Below are positions 1-6,223 of a DNA stretch of 31,698 nucleotides, in pieces (the stretch's first letter is position 1; each line of letters begins with the position of its first letter). Below the pieces are notes generated by a model that saw only the letters and a list, made by a program, of their open reading frames with translations, was not told the DNA's origin and did not search any database. This DNA is from a virus. The stretch is taken from IMG/VR virus record IMGVR_UViG_3300032223_003463, positions 1 through 31,698 of that record; one strand, 5' to 3'. The position numbers and the translations under genes are program-made.

Positions 1-12
1 AGTGCGCCCAAC
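1..12. repeat. 12-bp terminal direct repeat, left copy (candidate cos)
   Basis: AGTGCGCCCAAC at 1-12 is identical to 31687-31698. The two copies are the exact ends of the window. A 12-base match at both ends is very unlikely by chance. It fits either a lambda-like 12-nt cohesive end represented at both ends, or an assembler overlap of a circular molecule. Confidence 0.55.
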
Positions 13-49
13 CCCGATTTTTTTGGGTTCAAATAGATTCCTTGGCACC

Positions 50-159
50 TTGGTGGCACGGTTGGCACGGTATGGCACGGTCGTGTTTTCTGACCGTGCC
101 ACCCAGAAATCCTTGAAAATGAGAGGTTTTCCAAGTTGGTGGCACGGTTGGCACGGTAT
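50..159 (+). repeat. TGGCACGGT iteron cluster
   Basis: Five direct copies of TGGCACGGT lie here in two groups (54-81 and 140-157). Copies within a group are spaced 9 or 10 bp apart, close to one helical turn. A sixth copy sits at 298-306. An inverted copy at 93-101 pairs with the copy at 73-81, extended by one base on the inner side, to give a 10-bp inverted repeat (73-82 with 92-101). Confidence 0.75.
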
Positions 160-317
160 TTCCCCCATTTCACGTGCGCACGCGCATGCGGACGCGCCCG
201 CAGGAACGTAATTCAACCTATTGGGCCTCCGGGTGAACCTACCATGGCAACCATGCCACCTATTTAATAACAGCATCACCGGGAGAGGGTTACGCCGTGG
301 CACGGTCATGGACATGG

Positions 318-1952
318 TCAGGCTGCCACCCGGCGAACCACGAATTGCCGGGACCGGCTCCCCCCACCGGATCCACCCTTCCCCCTGGCATCCTCCCCCC
401 TGACAAACTCAATGGTCCCAAATTTTGAACCATCGAATCGGGAGCAAATCTTTCCAAACGATGATCGCTCCCTTCTCTTGAGGTCCTCGCGTTCCGGGGA
501 ATCCTCAGCCAAGACCCACTCAAAAAACCCTCGTTCCCTTGAGAACTCCATGAGTTCCTGAGCAGTAAATGTCCTTCCTTCGGATTCATCGATGGCACTT
601 TCCAAAGCCTCAACAACAAGCTGCTGCATATCCCGCAGGGTATCGTCCGCCTGTTTGGCTGGCCGGGTCACGGGGTTGGGCAATCCTATGGCTTCGAGAA
701 TGCCACCAAAGAGGTGCCCCCACTTTGCAAAGGATCCATGCCTTTCGCTTCCTTCAGGTCTGCCCTCTTCGTTCCAGTAGCGAATCACGGCCCACAAGGC
801 CGCAAGGATCTCTGGACGCCTGAAAATGATTTCCGGCTCACCCATGGGCTTCTGGATCTGTCGATCCTCGGAACAGGCCTCCACCACCTCGAGGTCGAGG
901 ATGATCGACCGGCGGCGCATGTCAGGACTCACCCTAGCATGGTTCCCTGAAATAAAGACCAAGCATTGCTTTTCCACGGTGAACATCTTGGACACCCCAA
1001 GCACTCGGTCAGAATAGGTGCTCGAAGTAATAAATGCCTCCAGAGAGGCGTTCCCAATGAGTCCTGCCCAGTTGTCGAAAATAAGGTAAGGCGATCCGGC
1101 CAGCGCCGCCGAAGCCAAAAGCTTTGCCAGGGCGTCGGCACGGGAAGGATCTGGAGGGGGGCCGATGACCGCCGGTCCAAAGGTAGGGCAAACCGCCATG
1201 CGAATGAGAAGAGTTTTTCCGGCCCCTTCCCGGTTCGCGGCATAAATGAAAACCGGCCTCTGGTGAGTGGAATGCAGAAGCATGTCCCCGTAGACCCCAA
1301 GCATCGAAGAAAGGGCGACCGACTTGGCACGGGCGGGATCCTCCCGGGGCCATGCGAATTCCTTCAGCAGATCCTCCAGCAGGAGCATCGCGTCCATGAG
1401 CTGCATGTCCTCCCGGTATTCGACGGCCCCCACGGTAAAGGTCTGGGCCTCGTCGTCGTATCCGATCGGCAGCAGTTCAAGTTTTCCGTTGGGACGTATG
1501 ACCGGCTGCCGAACTGAATTGACCCTGCGAATCGGCTTGAGCTGGCGGATGAATTGAACCGATTCCAAGACAAGACCGGCGGAAGCTTCGGTCATCGTCG
1601 CGTCCTCGAGGCGCCGGTCCTTGCCGGTTCCTGTCCATTTTTGAACCCGGATGTATTGCTCCACCCAAGTGCAAAAACTCTTTTGCCCCATCGGTTCGAG
1701 CTTTCCTCCGTCCGAAACGTACAACGCGATTCCGTCCCGCGTGAAAATCCTTTGCTCCCGAAGTTTTTTCCCAAGCTCGGCGGCAAATACGGAAAGTGAT
1801 TTGCCATCCCCTGGCAAAACGATCTCCGGCCGTCCGTCCATGGGTGGCGGTTCCATTGCTGCAACGGAAGATTCCAATCCTGCCAGCCATTCGGCAGCAG
1901 GAACCCTGGCAGCCATAAGCTGACCAACTATCATTTCCTTTGTATCACTCAC
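318..1952 (-). CDS. Replicative ATPase/helicase (AAA+/SF3-like)
   Basis: 544 aa. The central ATPase core has a Walker A motif (NREGAGKT, about residues 240-247), a Walker B-like YLIFDN (289-294), a sensor-1-like FISGN (333-337) and an arginine-finger candidate RRR (346-348). This order is typical of phage and plasmid replicative helicases of the D5/SF3 type. The first 200 residues match nothing I recognise and may be a primase-associated or DNA-binding part. The Gly/Arg-rich tail at about 520-540 may bind nucleic acid. The start overlaps the upstream coiled-coil gene by 4 bases, so they are co-transcribed with the primase. It is the last gene before the iteron region, which suggests it acts at that origin. 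The helicase class is inferred from motifs only. Confidence 0.7.
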   Translation of the reverse strand: MSDTKEMIVGQLMAARVPAAEWLAGLESSVAAMEPPPMDGRPEIVLPGDGKSLSVFAAELGKKLREQRIFTRDGIALYVSDGGKLEPMGQKSFCTWVEQYIRVQKWTGTGKDRRLEDATMTEASAGLVLESVQFIRQLKPIRRVNSVRQPVIRPNGKLELLPIGYDDEAQTFTVGAVEYREDMQLMDAMLLLEDLLKEFAWPREDPARAKSVALSSMLGVYGDMLLHSTHQRPVFIYAANREGAGKTLLIRMAVCPTFGPAVIGPPPDPSRADALAKLLASAALAGSPYLIFDNWAGLIGNASLEAFITSSTYSDRVLGVSKMFTVEKQCLVFISGNHARVSPDMRRRSIILDLEVVEACSEDRQIQKPMGEPEIIFRRPEILAALWAVIRYWNEEGRPEGSERHGSFAKWGHLFGGILEAIGLPNPVTRPAKQADDTLRDMQQLVVEALESAIDESEGRTFTAQELMEFSRERGFFEWVLAEDSPEREDLKRRERSSFGKICSRFDGSKFGTIEFVRGEDARGKGGSGGGSRSRQFVVRRVAA

Positions 1953-2482
1953 TTTATTTTACGCGCAATTTTTAGATTTTTACCTTTCACTTTATATTTC
2001 TGCACGGATCGAAGCATCGCGTTATCGGATTCTAGTTTTTTTATGTAATTGCGCGCATCCTTTAACTTTTTTTTAACTTTCATAACACCCTCTATGTGTT
2101 TAAAATTTCTTAAATATATTAAATCACGTTGTGTTTGTAACTTCATTTGGAAGTATTTTTCACGAAGTCGGGTAAGTTCTAAATATGTATCGTCAATTTT
2201 AGGAATTAAATCCTCTTCCCACTCCATGTGTTCTCGAATAATTGTTTTTGCGGATTCAAGCTCTTGATTTGCTTTTTCAATCTCTAATTTTGTTTTTTCA
2301 AGCTCTTGCTTTGTTTTGTTATGCGATTCTTTCTCGCGGCAAATCGGGGATCTCCAATCGTTTCCTAATTTGTCTATGAAATGATATTTCCCTCCGCAAA
2401 ACTTGCATTTTTTGTCTTTAACACCAGTTGCCCCTGCTGCCTTAATCGTAATTTCATCGATGTCGTTTTCAATTTTTTTCAT
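1949..2482 (-). CDS. AT-rich zinc-ribbon/coiled-coil protein, unknown function
   Basis: 177 aa, Lys/Glu-rich. Near the N-terminus is a possible zinc site (CKFCGG at about 26-31, a further Cys-Arg-Glu near 48). It is followed by a long charged heptad-like segment (about 50-165), strongly suggestive of coiled coil, and a basic tail. Base use is unlike its neighbours: positions 2041-2220 are 54/180 G+C (30%), against 34/60 in 2521-2580 of the adjoining primase. It overlaps both neighbours by 4 bases, so it is fully built into the replication operon despite its foreign composition. It may be a recent insertion (moron) or a replication accessory factor. I do not recognise the family. Confidence 0.75.
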   Translation of the reverse strand: MKKIENDIDEITIKAAGATGVKDKKCKFCGGKYHFIDKLGNDWRSPICREKESHNKTKQELEKTKLEIEKANQELESAKTIIREHMEWEEDLIPKIDDTYLELTRLREKYFQMKLQTQRDLIYLRNFKHIEGVMKVKKKLKDARNYIKKLESDNAMLRSVQKYKVKGKNLKIARKIK

Positions 2483-3381
2483 TTTTCAATAGTTTGTTTG
2501 CTTCTAAGAAAGTTTTCTCCCCAATCCGTAAAATCCAACTTCCCTCCCGGTGCGTCCGGCCATAAATCCTCCCACCGGATCACATGCACCTGGCATCCTG
2601 CGGCCGCCAAGGCCTTGGAGACCATGACGGCATGTTGCTTTCCCGGTTCGTCCCGATCCGGGCAAATCGTGACGTTTCTTCCTGCCAAGGAATTGCTGAA
2701 AGAATTCCTCCATTTCCCGGCCCCCATGGGTGAGGTCGTAGATAAGAATCCCAATTTCCTTGCGTTGTCCGCGTCCTTTTCTCCCTCAAATAACCAAATT
2801 TCTTCGTCCGGCCTTGAAGTGATCTGATCGAGGTTGTAGAGCACCGGCTCGACGCCAGACAGGGACCAGATCCACCATCCACCACGCACCCTGTCCAATC
2901 TCGCTTCATATTTGCCAAACTTTTCTCCCTCTTGTGCCACGCGGCGCTGAAGAAATGTTTTCTGGCCCGTTTCCTTGTCCCTGTACCGTAAAGTCTGGTG
3001 AACAATCGCCCCGTCGGCGGTTTTGTAATCGTAAATGCAGACAAGCTCCCGGTTTTCCCATCCTTTGGATTTGGATTTTTTCTTGGAAGGTTCTGACGTT
3101 TCTTCAAACCCGCATTCCTTTTGCAACCAAAGAATCGCTTCCTTTGGGCCGCATTGCTTGACCTCCTGGATAAGAAGGATCGAATCACCGGACTGATCGG
3201 TGGCGTGATCCCTCCAAAAAAGCTCCCCGTTTTTTTCAAAAATCGAAAAGCTTTCGTTGTTATCCGGCCGCAGCGGGGAGCAAAACACGCCCGTTTTGTT
3301 TGGCCATTCCGAGATCCCAAGCCGTTGGGCAATGGCATGGAGATCCATTCTGTCCTTCATTTCGCGAACACTAATTTTCAT
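2479..3381 (-). CDS. DNA primase-like protein with zinc-binding and Toprim domains
   Basis: 300 aa. The N-terminal third looks like a shortened CHC2-type zinc-binding primase domain (FCSPLRPDNNESFSI at about 33-47, WRDHATDQSGDSI at 56-68). The C-terminal part is a Toprim fold: the acidic motif FEGEKDADN (198-206) carries the catalytic Glu, and PDRDEPG (241-247) the DxD metal ligands. A Lys/Ser-rich linker (about 97-110) separates the halves. It would synthesise RNA primers for the neighbouring ATPase; phage primases and helicases are often adjacent like this. The zinc domain is short and its ligand set incomplete to my eye, so nucleotide-binding without full primase activity is possible. ATG start; no clear Shine-Dalgarno. 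Confidence 0.8.
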   Translation of the reverse strand: MKISVREMKDRMDLHAIAQRLGISEWPNKTGVFCSPLRPDNNESFSIFEKNGELFWRDHATDQSGDSILLIQEVKQCGPKEAILWLQKECGFEETSEPSKKKSKSKGWENRELVCIYDYKTADGAIVHQTLRYRDKETGQKTFLQRRVAQEGEKFGKYEARLDRVRGGWWIWSLSGVEPVLYNLDQITSRPDEEIWLFEGEKDADNARKLGFLSTTSPMGAGKWRNSFSNSLAGRNVTICPDRDEPGKQHAVMVSKALAAAGCQVHVIRWEDLWPDAPGGKLDFTDWGENFLRSKQTIEK

Positions 3382-3386
3382 GGATA

Positions 3387-3755
3387 TTATCTGTTGGACT
3401 GAGCCTCGAATCGAACGAAGCGGTCGATCTGCTCAACCGTCAAAACCGATTCCGATCCCTGGGTGATTCCTAGCCGCTTGCGAATTCTGCAAGCGGGTTT
3501 GCCCAGGACGGCACACAAAAGCTCCAATCCGGGGCCCTCGAGGAACTCAATCGTTTCCTCTGCATCGACCGCGCTGAGAAAACCCAAAGGGCGTTTGTAT
3601 TGTTTGGTTTTCCCGACTCTGAACCATCTGGAGTGGTCCACGGAATTTCCCTGAATGGCCCCGCAAGCCTTGAGTTTCACGTAGTCCTCAATGGCTTGAA
3701 GCATGATTCGGCAGAGGAGGTACCGAACGGCCGGAATTTGCCCGATGAATGTCAT
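3387..3755 (-). CDS. Hypothetical protein in the replication operon
   Basis: 122 aa. The start overlaps the stop of the preceding gene as ATGA, which fixes the start and implies translational coupling. The N-terminal half has a helical stretch around IEDYVKLKACGAI (about 22-34). The C-terminal half is acidic then basic. No catalytic motif or known domain is recognised. It lies 5 bases upstream of the primase, so it probably belongs to early DNA metabolism or control. Confidence is for its being a real gene, not for any function. Confidence 0.65.
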   Translation of the reverse strand: MTFIGQIPAVRYLLCRIMLQAIEDYVKLKACGAIQGNSVDHSRWFRVGKTKQYKRPLGFLSAVDAEETIEFLEGPGLELLCAVLGKPACRIRKRLGITQGSESVLTVEQIDRFVRFEAQSNR

Positions 3756-4018
3756 TTCCGGTTTGGTTTTGGAAACAACACCATGGAAGGGGAAAACCTT
3801 TCCATTTCGCGTTTCATCCTTTTCAGGTCCCCCGCGATTTCCCGGGCCAGTGGAAGCTCAAACCAAATCCCTTCCTCCCCGTCGAGCTCGGCCACCTTGA
3901 CCATTTCAGAAAACATCGCCAGCAGCGGAAGCAGATGACCGCATTCGATTCTGAGGCGCTTGTTTTCCGCCCTTAGGGCGGAAATCTGATCCGCTAATTC
4001 CATGACGCCGGAATCCAT
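3752..4018 (-). CDS. Small coiled-coil-like hypothetical protein
   Basis: 88 aa from the ATG at 4018, which overlaps the TAA stop of the upstream gene (TAATG). A longer reading from 4153 is possible but would lie entirely over that gene, so I prefer the coupled start. The N-terminus (MELADQISALRAENKRLRIE, about 6-25) has leucine/heptad character and may form a short coiled coil, followed by hydrophobic and basic helices. It ends in an ATGA overlap with the next gene. The family is not recognised. Confidence 0.6.
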   Translation of the reverse strand: MDSGVMELADQISALRAENKRLRIECGHLLPLLAMFSEMVKVAELDGEEGIWFELPLAREIAGDLKRMKREMERFSPSMVLFPKPNRK

Positions 4019-4665
4019 TACCTGGTCGCTTTCCAGATCGCCGCTGCGCGTTCGCAGAGCAGGTAGATCGGCTTGAGCTCGTCGAGCAGGGCCCGCAGAT
4101 CCTCCGGCGGCCATCCCTCCAGGGGGCGTTCCCGGAGAGTTGATGCGGCCCATCGGTCGTATAACCCCCGGACGCCATTGATGGTTGGAATTCCACGGGA
4201 TTCTGATTCCTCACGCCGAGTCACTTTCCCCTGCTCAATGGATTCTCGCAGTTCCCCGGGGGTCAGGCCTTCATGGATTGCCAGTTTTGCCCACCGGCTC
4301 ATGTCGGCGGGACCCGAGCATTCCTCAAGGAGGACCTTGGCGTGCTGAGGGGAAACTCCGCTTTCGCAGACATCCTCCGGAAGCAGGGCAAGCTGCCTGG
4401 CATTTTCCAATACCAAGGGGGCAAACATCAGTTGCCCGGACTCCAGCTCGACCACCGCCTTGCCAAACTGAGCCATTCCGTAGCGGGTCCAATCGGCCAC
4501 CCATTTCGTTGTCGCCTTTGAGGCGTTTGCCAAGACAAAGCCCACTTTTACCCATTCCGCCCTAGTCGTACCTTCGGCAAAAACCAATCCGTTTTCGGTG
4601 AGGTTAAACCGAGGCGTGATCCCGTCCGTTCCCTCGACGCTGAGGGTCATGTTTTGCGTGTTCAT
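4018..4665 (-). CDS. LmbU/ParB-like DNA-binding protein (putative)
   Basis: 215 aa. The layout of conserved-looking segments recalls LmbU-type regulators, best known from actinobacteria. There is an N-terminal TRAEWVKVGFVL segment, then WVADWTRYGMAQFG (about 56-69), then a leucine-rich block ending in a 'Ls..Ha.vl' segment (VSPQHAKVLLE), then a tryptophan-containing helix and a 'glt..eLR' segment (EGLTPGELRES). The tail carries a basic stretch and Trp/Leu helices. Proteins of this shape act as transcription factors or ParB-like DNA binders. It lies 9 bases downstream of the HTH gene, inside the early leftward operon, so a regulatory or partition role is plausible. The assignment rests on remembered pattern similarity only. 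Confidence 0.45.
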   Translation of the reverse strand: MNTQNMTLSVEGTDGITPRFNLTENGLVFAEGTTRAEWVKVGFVLANASKATTKWVADWTRYGMAQFGKAVVELESGQLMFAPLVLENARQLALLPEDVCESGVSPQHAKVLLEECSGPADMSRWAKLAIHEGLTPGELRESIEQGKVTRREESESRGIPTINGVRGLYDRWAASTLRERPLEGWPPEDLRALLDELKPIYLLCERAAAIWKATR

Positions 4666-4674
4666 TTTTGATTT

Positions 4675-5211
4675 TTAAGCGGCCGCCTGAGTTTCTGATT
4701 CCTCTTCCCACGGGGCCGTTGTGGAAACAGGGACCTTTGAGGCTTTCCTCCAATGATTTTTCTTTTGAGCTTCCCGGTACTTTTCCCGGGCAGATTCGCT
4801 TTTCATGTGAGCGCTGCGCTTGAGACCAAGAAGGTCCTCCCACTGGATGGCCCGTTTTGAAATGGCCGCCCGGGTGACCCCGAGTCCCTCCGCCGCAAGC
4901 GACATGGTGGGCCATTTCAAAAGCCGGTTCATGCCGACGGCAAAAGCCAGCCCGTAGACTGCCACCCGCAAATCGCCCCCGACATGAATCAGCACCCCGA
5001 TCACCCTTCCGAGGAGACCACTTTGCGCGGATTCACTTGCCAGATCCATCTGCGCGTCGTGCCAGGCACCGATCTCTCGGGCCACGCCAGGAGAAACCCG
5101 CCAGCGTTCCTGCACGTAATCGGCCGTCGTGTCCATGAGCGCCGCGAAATCCGGGGCATCCTGCACGGCCATGTCGGCCGCGTCGTGAAATTCGTGTTCT
5201 GAGGGGATCAT
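4675..5211 (-). CDS. Helix-turn-helix DNA-binding protein
   Basis: 178 aa from the ATG at 5211, which forms an ATGA overlap with the upstream zinc protein. A longer reading to 5403 would run over two other genes, so I reject it. Residues about 101-125 (around LAAEGLGVTRAAISKRAIQW) have the spacing of a helix-turn-helix. They are followed by a basic region (130-160) rich in Lys/Arg. The N-terminal 60 residues are acidic. It could be a replication initiator or an early regulator. The iteron region and the RHH operator are possible targets, but nothing links them directly. Confidence 0.6.
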   Translation of the reverse strand: MIPSEHEFHDAADMAVQDAPDFAALMDTTADYVQERWRVSPGVAREIGAWHDAQMDLASESAQSGLLGRVIGVLIHVGGDLRVAVYGLAFAVGMNRLLKWPTMSLAAEGLGVTRAAISKRAIQWEDLLGLKRSAHMKSESAREKYREAQKKNHWRKASKVPVSTTAPWEEESETQAAA

Positions 5212-5408
5212 GAATTTTGATGGGATTGATTTGTGAAAATGCCCGTGGAAACGCTTTCGGTCGCAGCGGCCGGCGCGGCGTCCAAAACGTCCGCCACCCA
5301 CATTTTGCATTTCGGGCAGTTCCAGTAGGCCTCCACCACCGTTGATCGAGAAACGGCGGTTTTTGCCGCGAACTTGCTCAGGAAGGTCATTCGGTGAAGG
5401 CATTTCAT
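5208..5408 (-). CDS. Small zinc-ribbon-like protein
   Basis: 66 aa from the ATG at 5408, which overlaps the upstream stop as ATGA. The middle holds a CPKC pair (about 34-37). A further Cys near the N-terminus (MKCLH) could complete a metal site, although a full four-ligand set is not obvious. The C-terminus is Ala/Ser/Thr-rich and probably flexible. It is part of a chain of tiny coupled genes (5909 to 4675). Function unknown. Confidence 0.6.
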   Translation of the reverse strand: MKCLHRMTFLSKFAAKTAVSRSTVVEAYWNCPKCKMWVADVLDAAPAAATESVSTGIFTNQSHQNS

Positions 5409-5644
5409 GGGTTTTCCTCCTTCAGGGATCTCCTGAGCTTTTCCCAAGACCATGCCACCTCGTCCGGCGCCTCGAGGCGAAGGTCCGGATCATGCAGAAC
5501 CGCTTCGGCCGCCATGACGGCATCTTGGCATTCCGCGCAAAGGTGCCAGGGGAAAGACCCCTCGAAGGGAATCCCGTGGACCCATTGAGCCGGTTGCTTG
5601 CAGTCCGGCATCGAGCAGCACCCAAGGTCTTGGAAGGATTTCAT
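5405..5644 (-). CDS. Small cysteine-rich (zinc-finger-like) protein
   Basis: 79 aa from the ATG at 5644, preceded by a strong purine-rich ribosome site (GGAGGGAGGGCGGAAA). A longer reading to 5707 has no such support and would cover the 27-aa gene. Cysteines occur as CCSMPDC (about 9-15) and CAEC (35-38) with a His beside the second pair (WHLCAEC), a plausible zinc finger. The C-terminal half is acidic with conserved-looking tryptophans. It is coupled to both neighbours by ATGA overlaps. Such small zinc proteins are common in phage early regions. No specific role can be given. Confidence 0.65.
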   Translation of the reverse strand: MKSFQDLGCCSMPDCKQPAQWVHGIPFEGSFPWHLCAECQDAVMAAEAVLHDPDLRLEAPDEVAWSWEKLRRSLKEENP

Positions 5645-5724
5645 TTTCCGCCCTCCCTCCAGCACATGAATGCGAAGATCAAAAGAAGCGCCCCCATCAG
5701 GGCACATGTGTAATCTGGATTCAT
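5641..5724 (-). CDS. 27-residue membrane miniprotein
   Basis: A very short gene reading MNPDYTCALMGALLLIFAFM followed by CWREGGK. It has one hydrophobic helix (about 7-21) and a basic tail. Evidence that it is real: its ATG overlaps the upstream stop (ATGA), its TGA overlaps the downstream start (ATGA), and GGAGGTGG sits a few bases before its start. Without it the flanking genes would be separated by 76 bases in an otherwise gap-free operon. Small single-pass peptides of this kind can be superinfection or holin-modulating factors, but nothing shows that here. Confidence 0.6.
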   Translation of the reverse strand: MNPDYTCALMGALLLIFAFMCWREGGK

Positions 5725-5909
5725 GCTGCCACCTCCTTGCGCAGGGGCCGGGCTGTCATCCGGTATTTTTTTTGCAACTCTCCGAGGCGGGAAAAAAACT
5801 CCCAGGCATAAGGGATGCAGGGACGAAGTCCATGCGACTCCCGGTGGGCGGGCATAAGGGCCTTTTTCCCAACAAACCGCAGGGCGGCCTCAAGGCAGGG
5901 ATCCTTCAT
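5721..5909 (-). CDS. Small basic hypothetical protein
   Basis: 62 aa from the ATG at 5909, which overlaps the TAA of the preceding small membrane ORF (TAATG). It is basic and helical, with the segment YAWEFFSRLGELQKKYRM (about 33-50) and a basic C-terminus. The start I chose removes 25 unsupported residues of a longer reading. No domain recognised. Position suggests an early-expressed gene. Confidence 0.55.
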   Translation of the reverse strand: MKDPCLEAALRFVGKKALMPAHRESHGLRPCIPYAWEFFSRLGELQKKYRMTARPLRKEVAA

Positions 5910-6136
5910 TAGAGGACCCCCCATTTGTGGAAAATGTAGATCCCGCTGGGGATCCAGGACAGGGCCCCGACAATGGCCATCCATTTCGCCAGAATGTAAT
6001 CCGGATCAATCTTCTGGTGACACTCTTGGTGACACTCGGTTTTTGATGTCCGATTTACTCTGTAGGAACCCGCGCTGCCCCGCATGGATTCGAACCATGA
6101 ATCTGCGGTTTCAGTCATTTTTTGCGATATTTTCAT
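5909..6136 (-). CDS. Small membrane protein ORF overlapping attP (start uncertain)
   Basis: 75 codons if read from the ATG at 6136. The last 30 or so residues (KWMAIVGALSWIPSGIYIFH then KWGVL) look like a genuine transmembrane segment, and its stop overlaps the next start as TAATG. The first part, however, is simply a translation of the tRNA-like attP core (6075-6114) and the repeat arm, so only the C-terminal half may be coding. An in-frame ATG near 5977 would give a 23-residue peptide. Integration through the core would cut the long form in two. Treat the 5' half as doubtful. Confidence 0.4.
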   Translation of the reverse strand: MKISQKMTETADSWFESMRGSAGSYRVNRTSKTECHQECHQKIDPDYILAKWMAIVGALSWIPSGIYIFHKWGVL

Positions 6137-6206
6137 CGGTTTTCTCTGTAGGGTGTCTTACTTTTTTTTGGGTTTTTTGGCTTTGCTGGTGACACTAGTG
6201 ACACTC
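6015..6206 (+). repeat. GTGACACT repeats flanking attP (candidate integrase arm sites)
   Basis: GTGACACT occurs four times in the same orientation: at 6017 and 6029 on one side of the core, and at 6189 and 6198 on the other. The first two sit in the identical 11-mer TGGTGACACTC. A second repeat, CTCTGTAGG, also flanks the core (6058-6066, 6144-6152). Paired direct repeats on both sides of a core are the usual form of arm-type integrase or excisionase binding sites. The binding protein is inferred. Confidence 0.55.
6075..6114 (-). other. attP: Candidate attP core: 3' half of a tRNA gene
   Basis: On the minus strand this segment reads as the 3' part of a tRNA. In order: anticodon-position CTG (6112-6114), two purines, anticodon-stem 3' strand ACCGC, five-base variable loop AGATT, a perfect T-arm (CATGG-TTCGAAT-CCATG, 6083-6099), acceptor strand CGGGGCA (6076-6082) and discriminator G (6075). 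No CCA is encoded and no 5' half is present, so it is not a whole tRNA gene. A72 with G73, implying U1, and CTG would suit tRNA-Gln, tentatively. Many tyrosine integrases use tRNA 3' ends as attachment sites. The integrase gene starts 110 bases away. Confidence 0.7.
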
Positions 6207-6223
6207 GAGCGTAGGTTGGCCAC

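Larger units (their letters stand above)
1..317. other. Non-coding left end with iterons; candidate replication origin
   Basis: No convincing gene lies left of the helicase stop codon. The nonamer TGGCACGGT occurs six times in direct orientation (54-62, 63-71, 73-81, 140-148, 149-157, 298-306) and once inverted (93-101). A 24-base block containing two copies is repeated exactly at 50-73 and 136-159. A short AT-rich patch (TATTTAATAA, 261-270) and a 20-base strictly alternating purine/pyrimidine tract (171-190) follow. Iterons plus an AT-rich stretch beside a replicative ATPase gene is the usual look of a theta origin. Because the region also abuts the putative cos end, a packaging or partition role is possible. 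No initiator protein is identified. Confidence 0.5.

Noticed and set aside
54-81. Sigma-54 (-24/-12) promoter, because TGGCAC matches its -24 element
   Set aside because: No TTGC follows at the required spacing in any copy, and the nonamer recurs as an iteron array.
3752-4153. Longer version of the 88-aa coiled-coil gene starting at 4153
   Set aside because: The added region lies wholly over the LmbU-like gene; the TAATG overlap at 4018 is a better start.
6075-6114. A complete tRNA gene
   Set aside because: Only the 3' half is present; no D-arm or 5' acceptor strand, and U33 is missing before the anticodon-position triplet.
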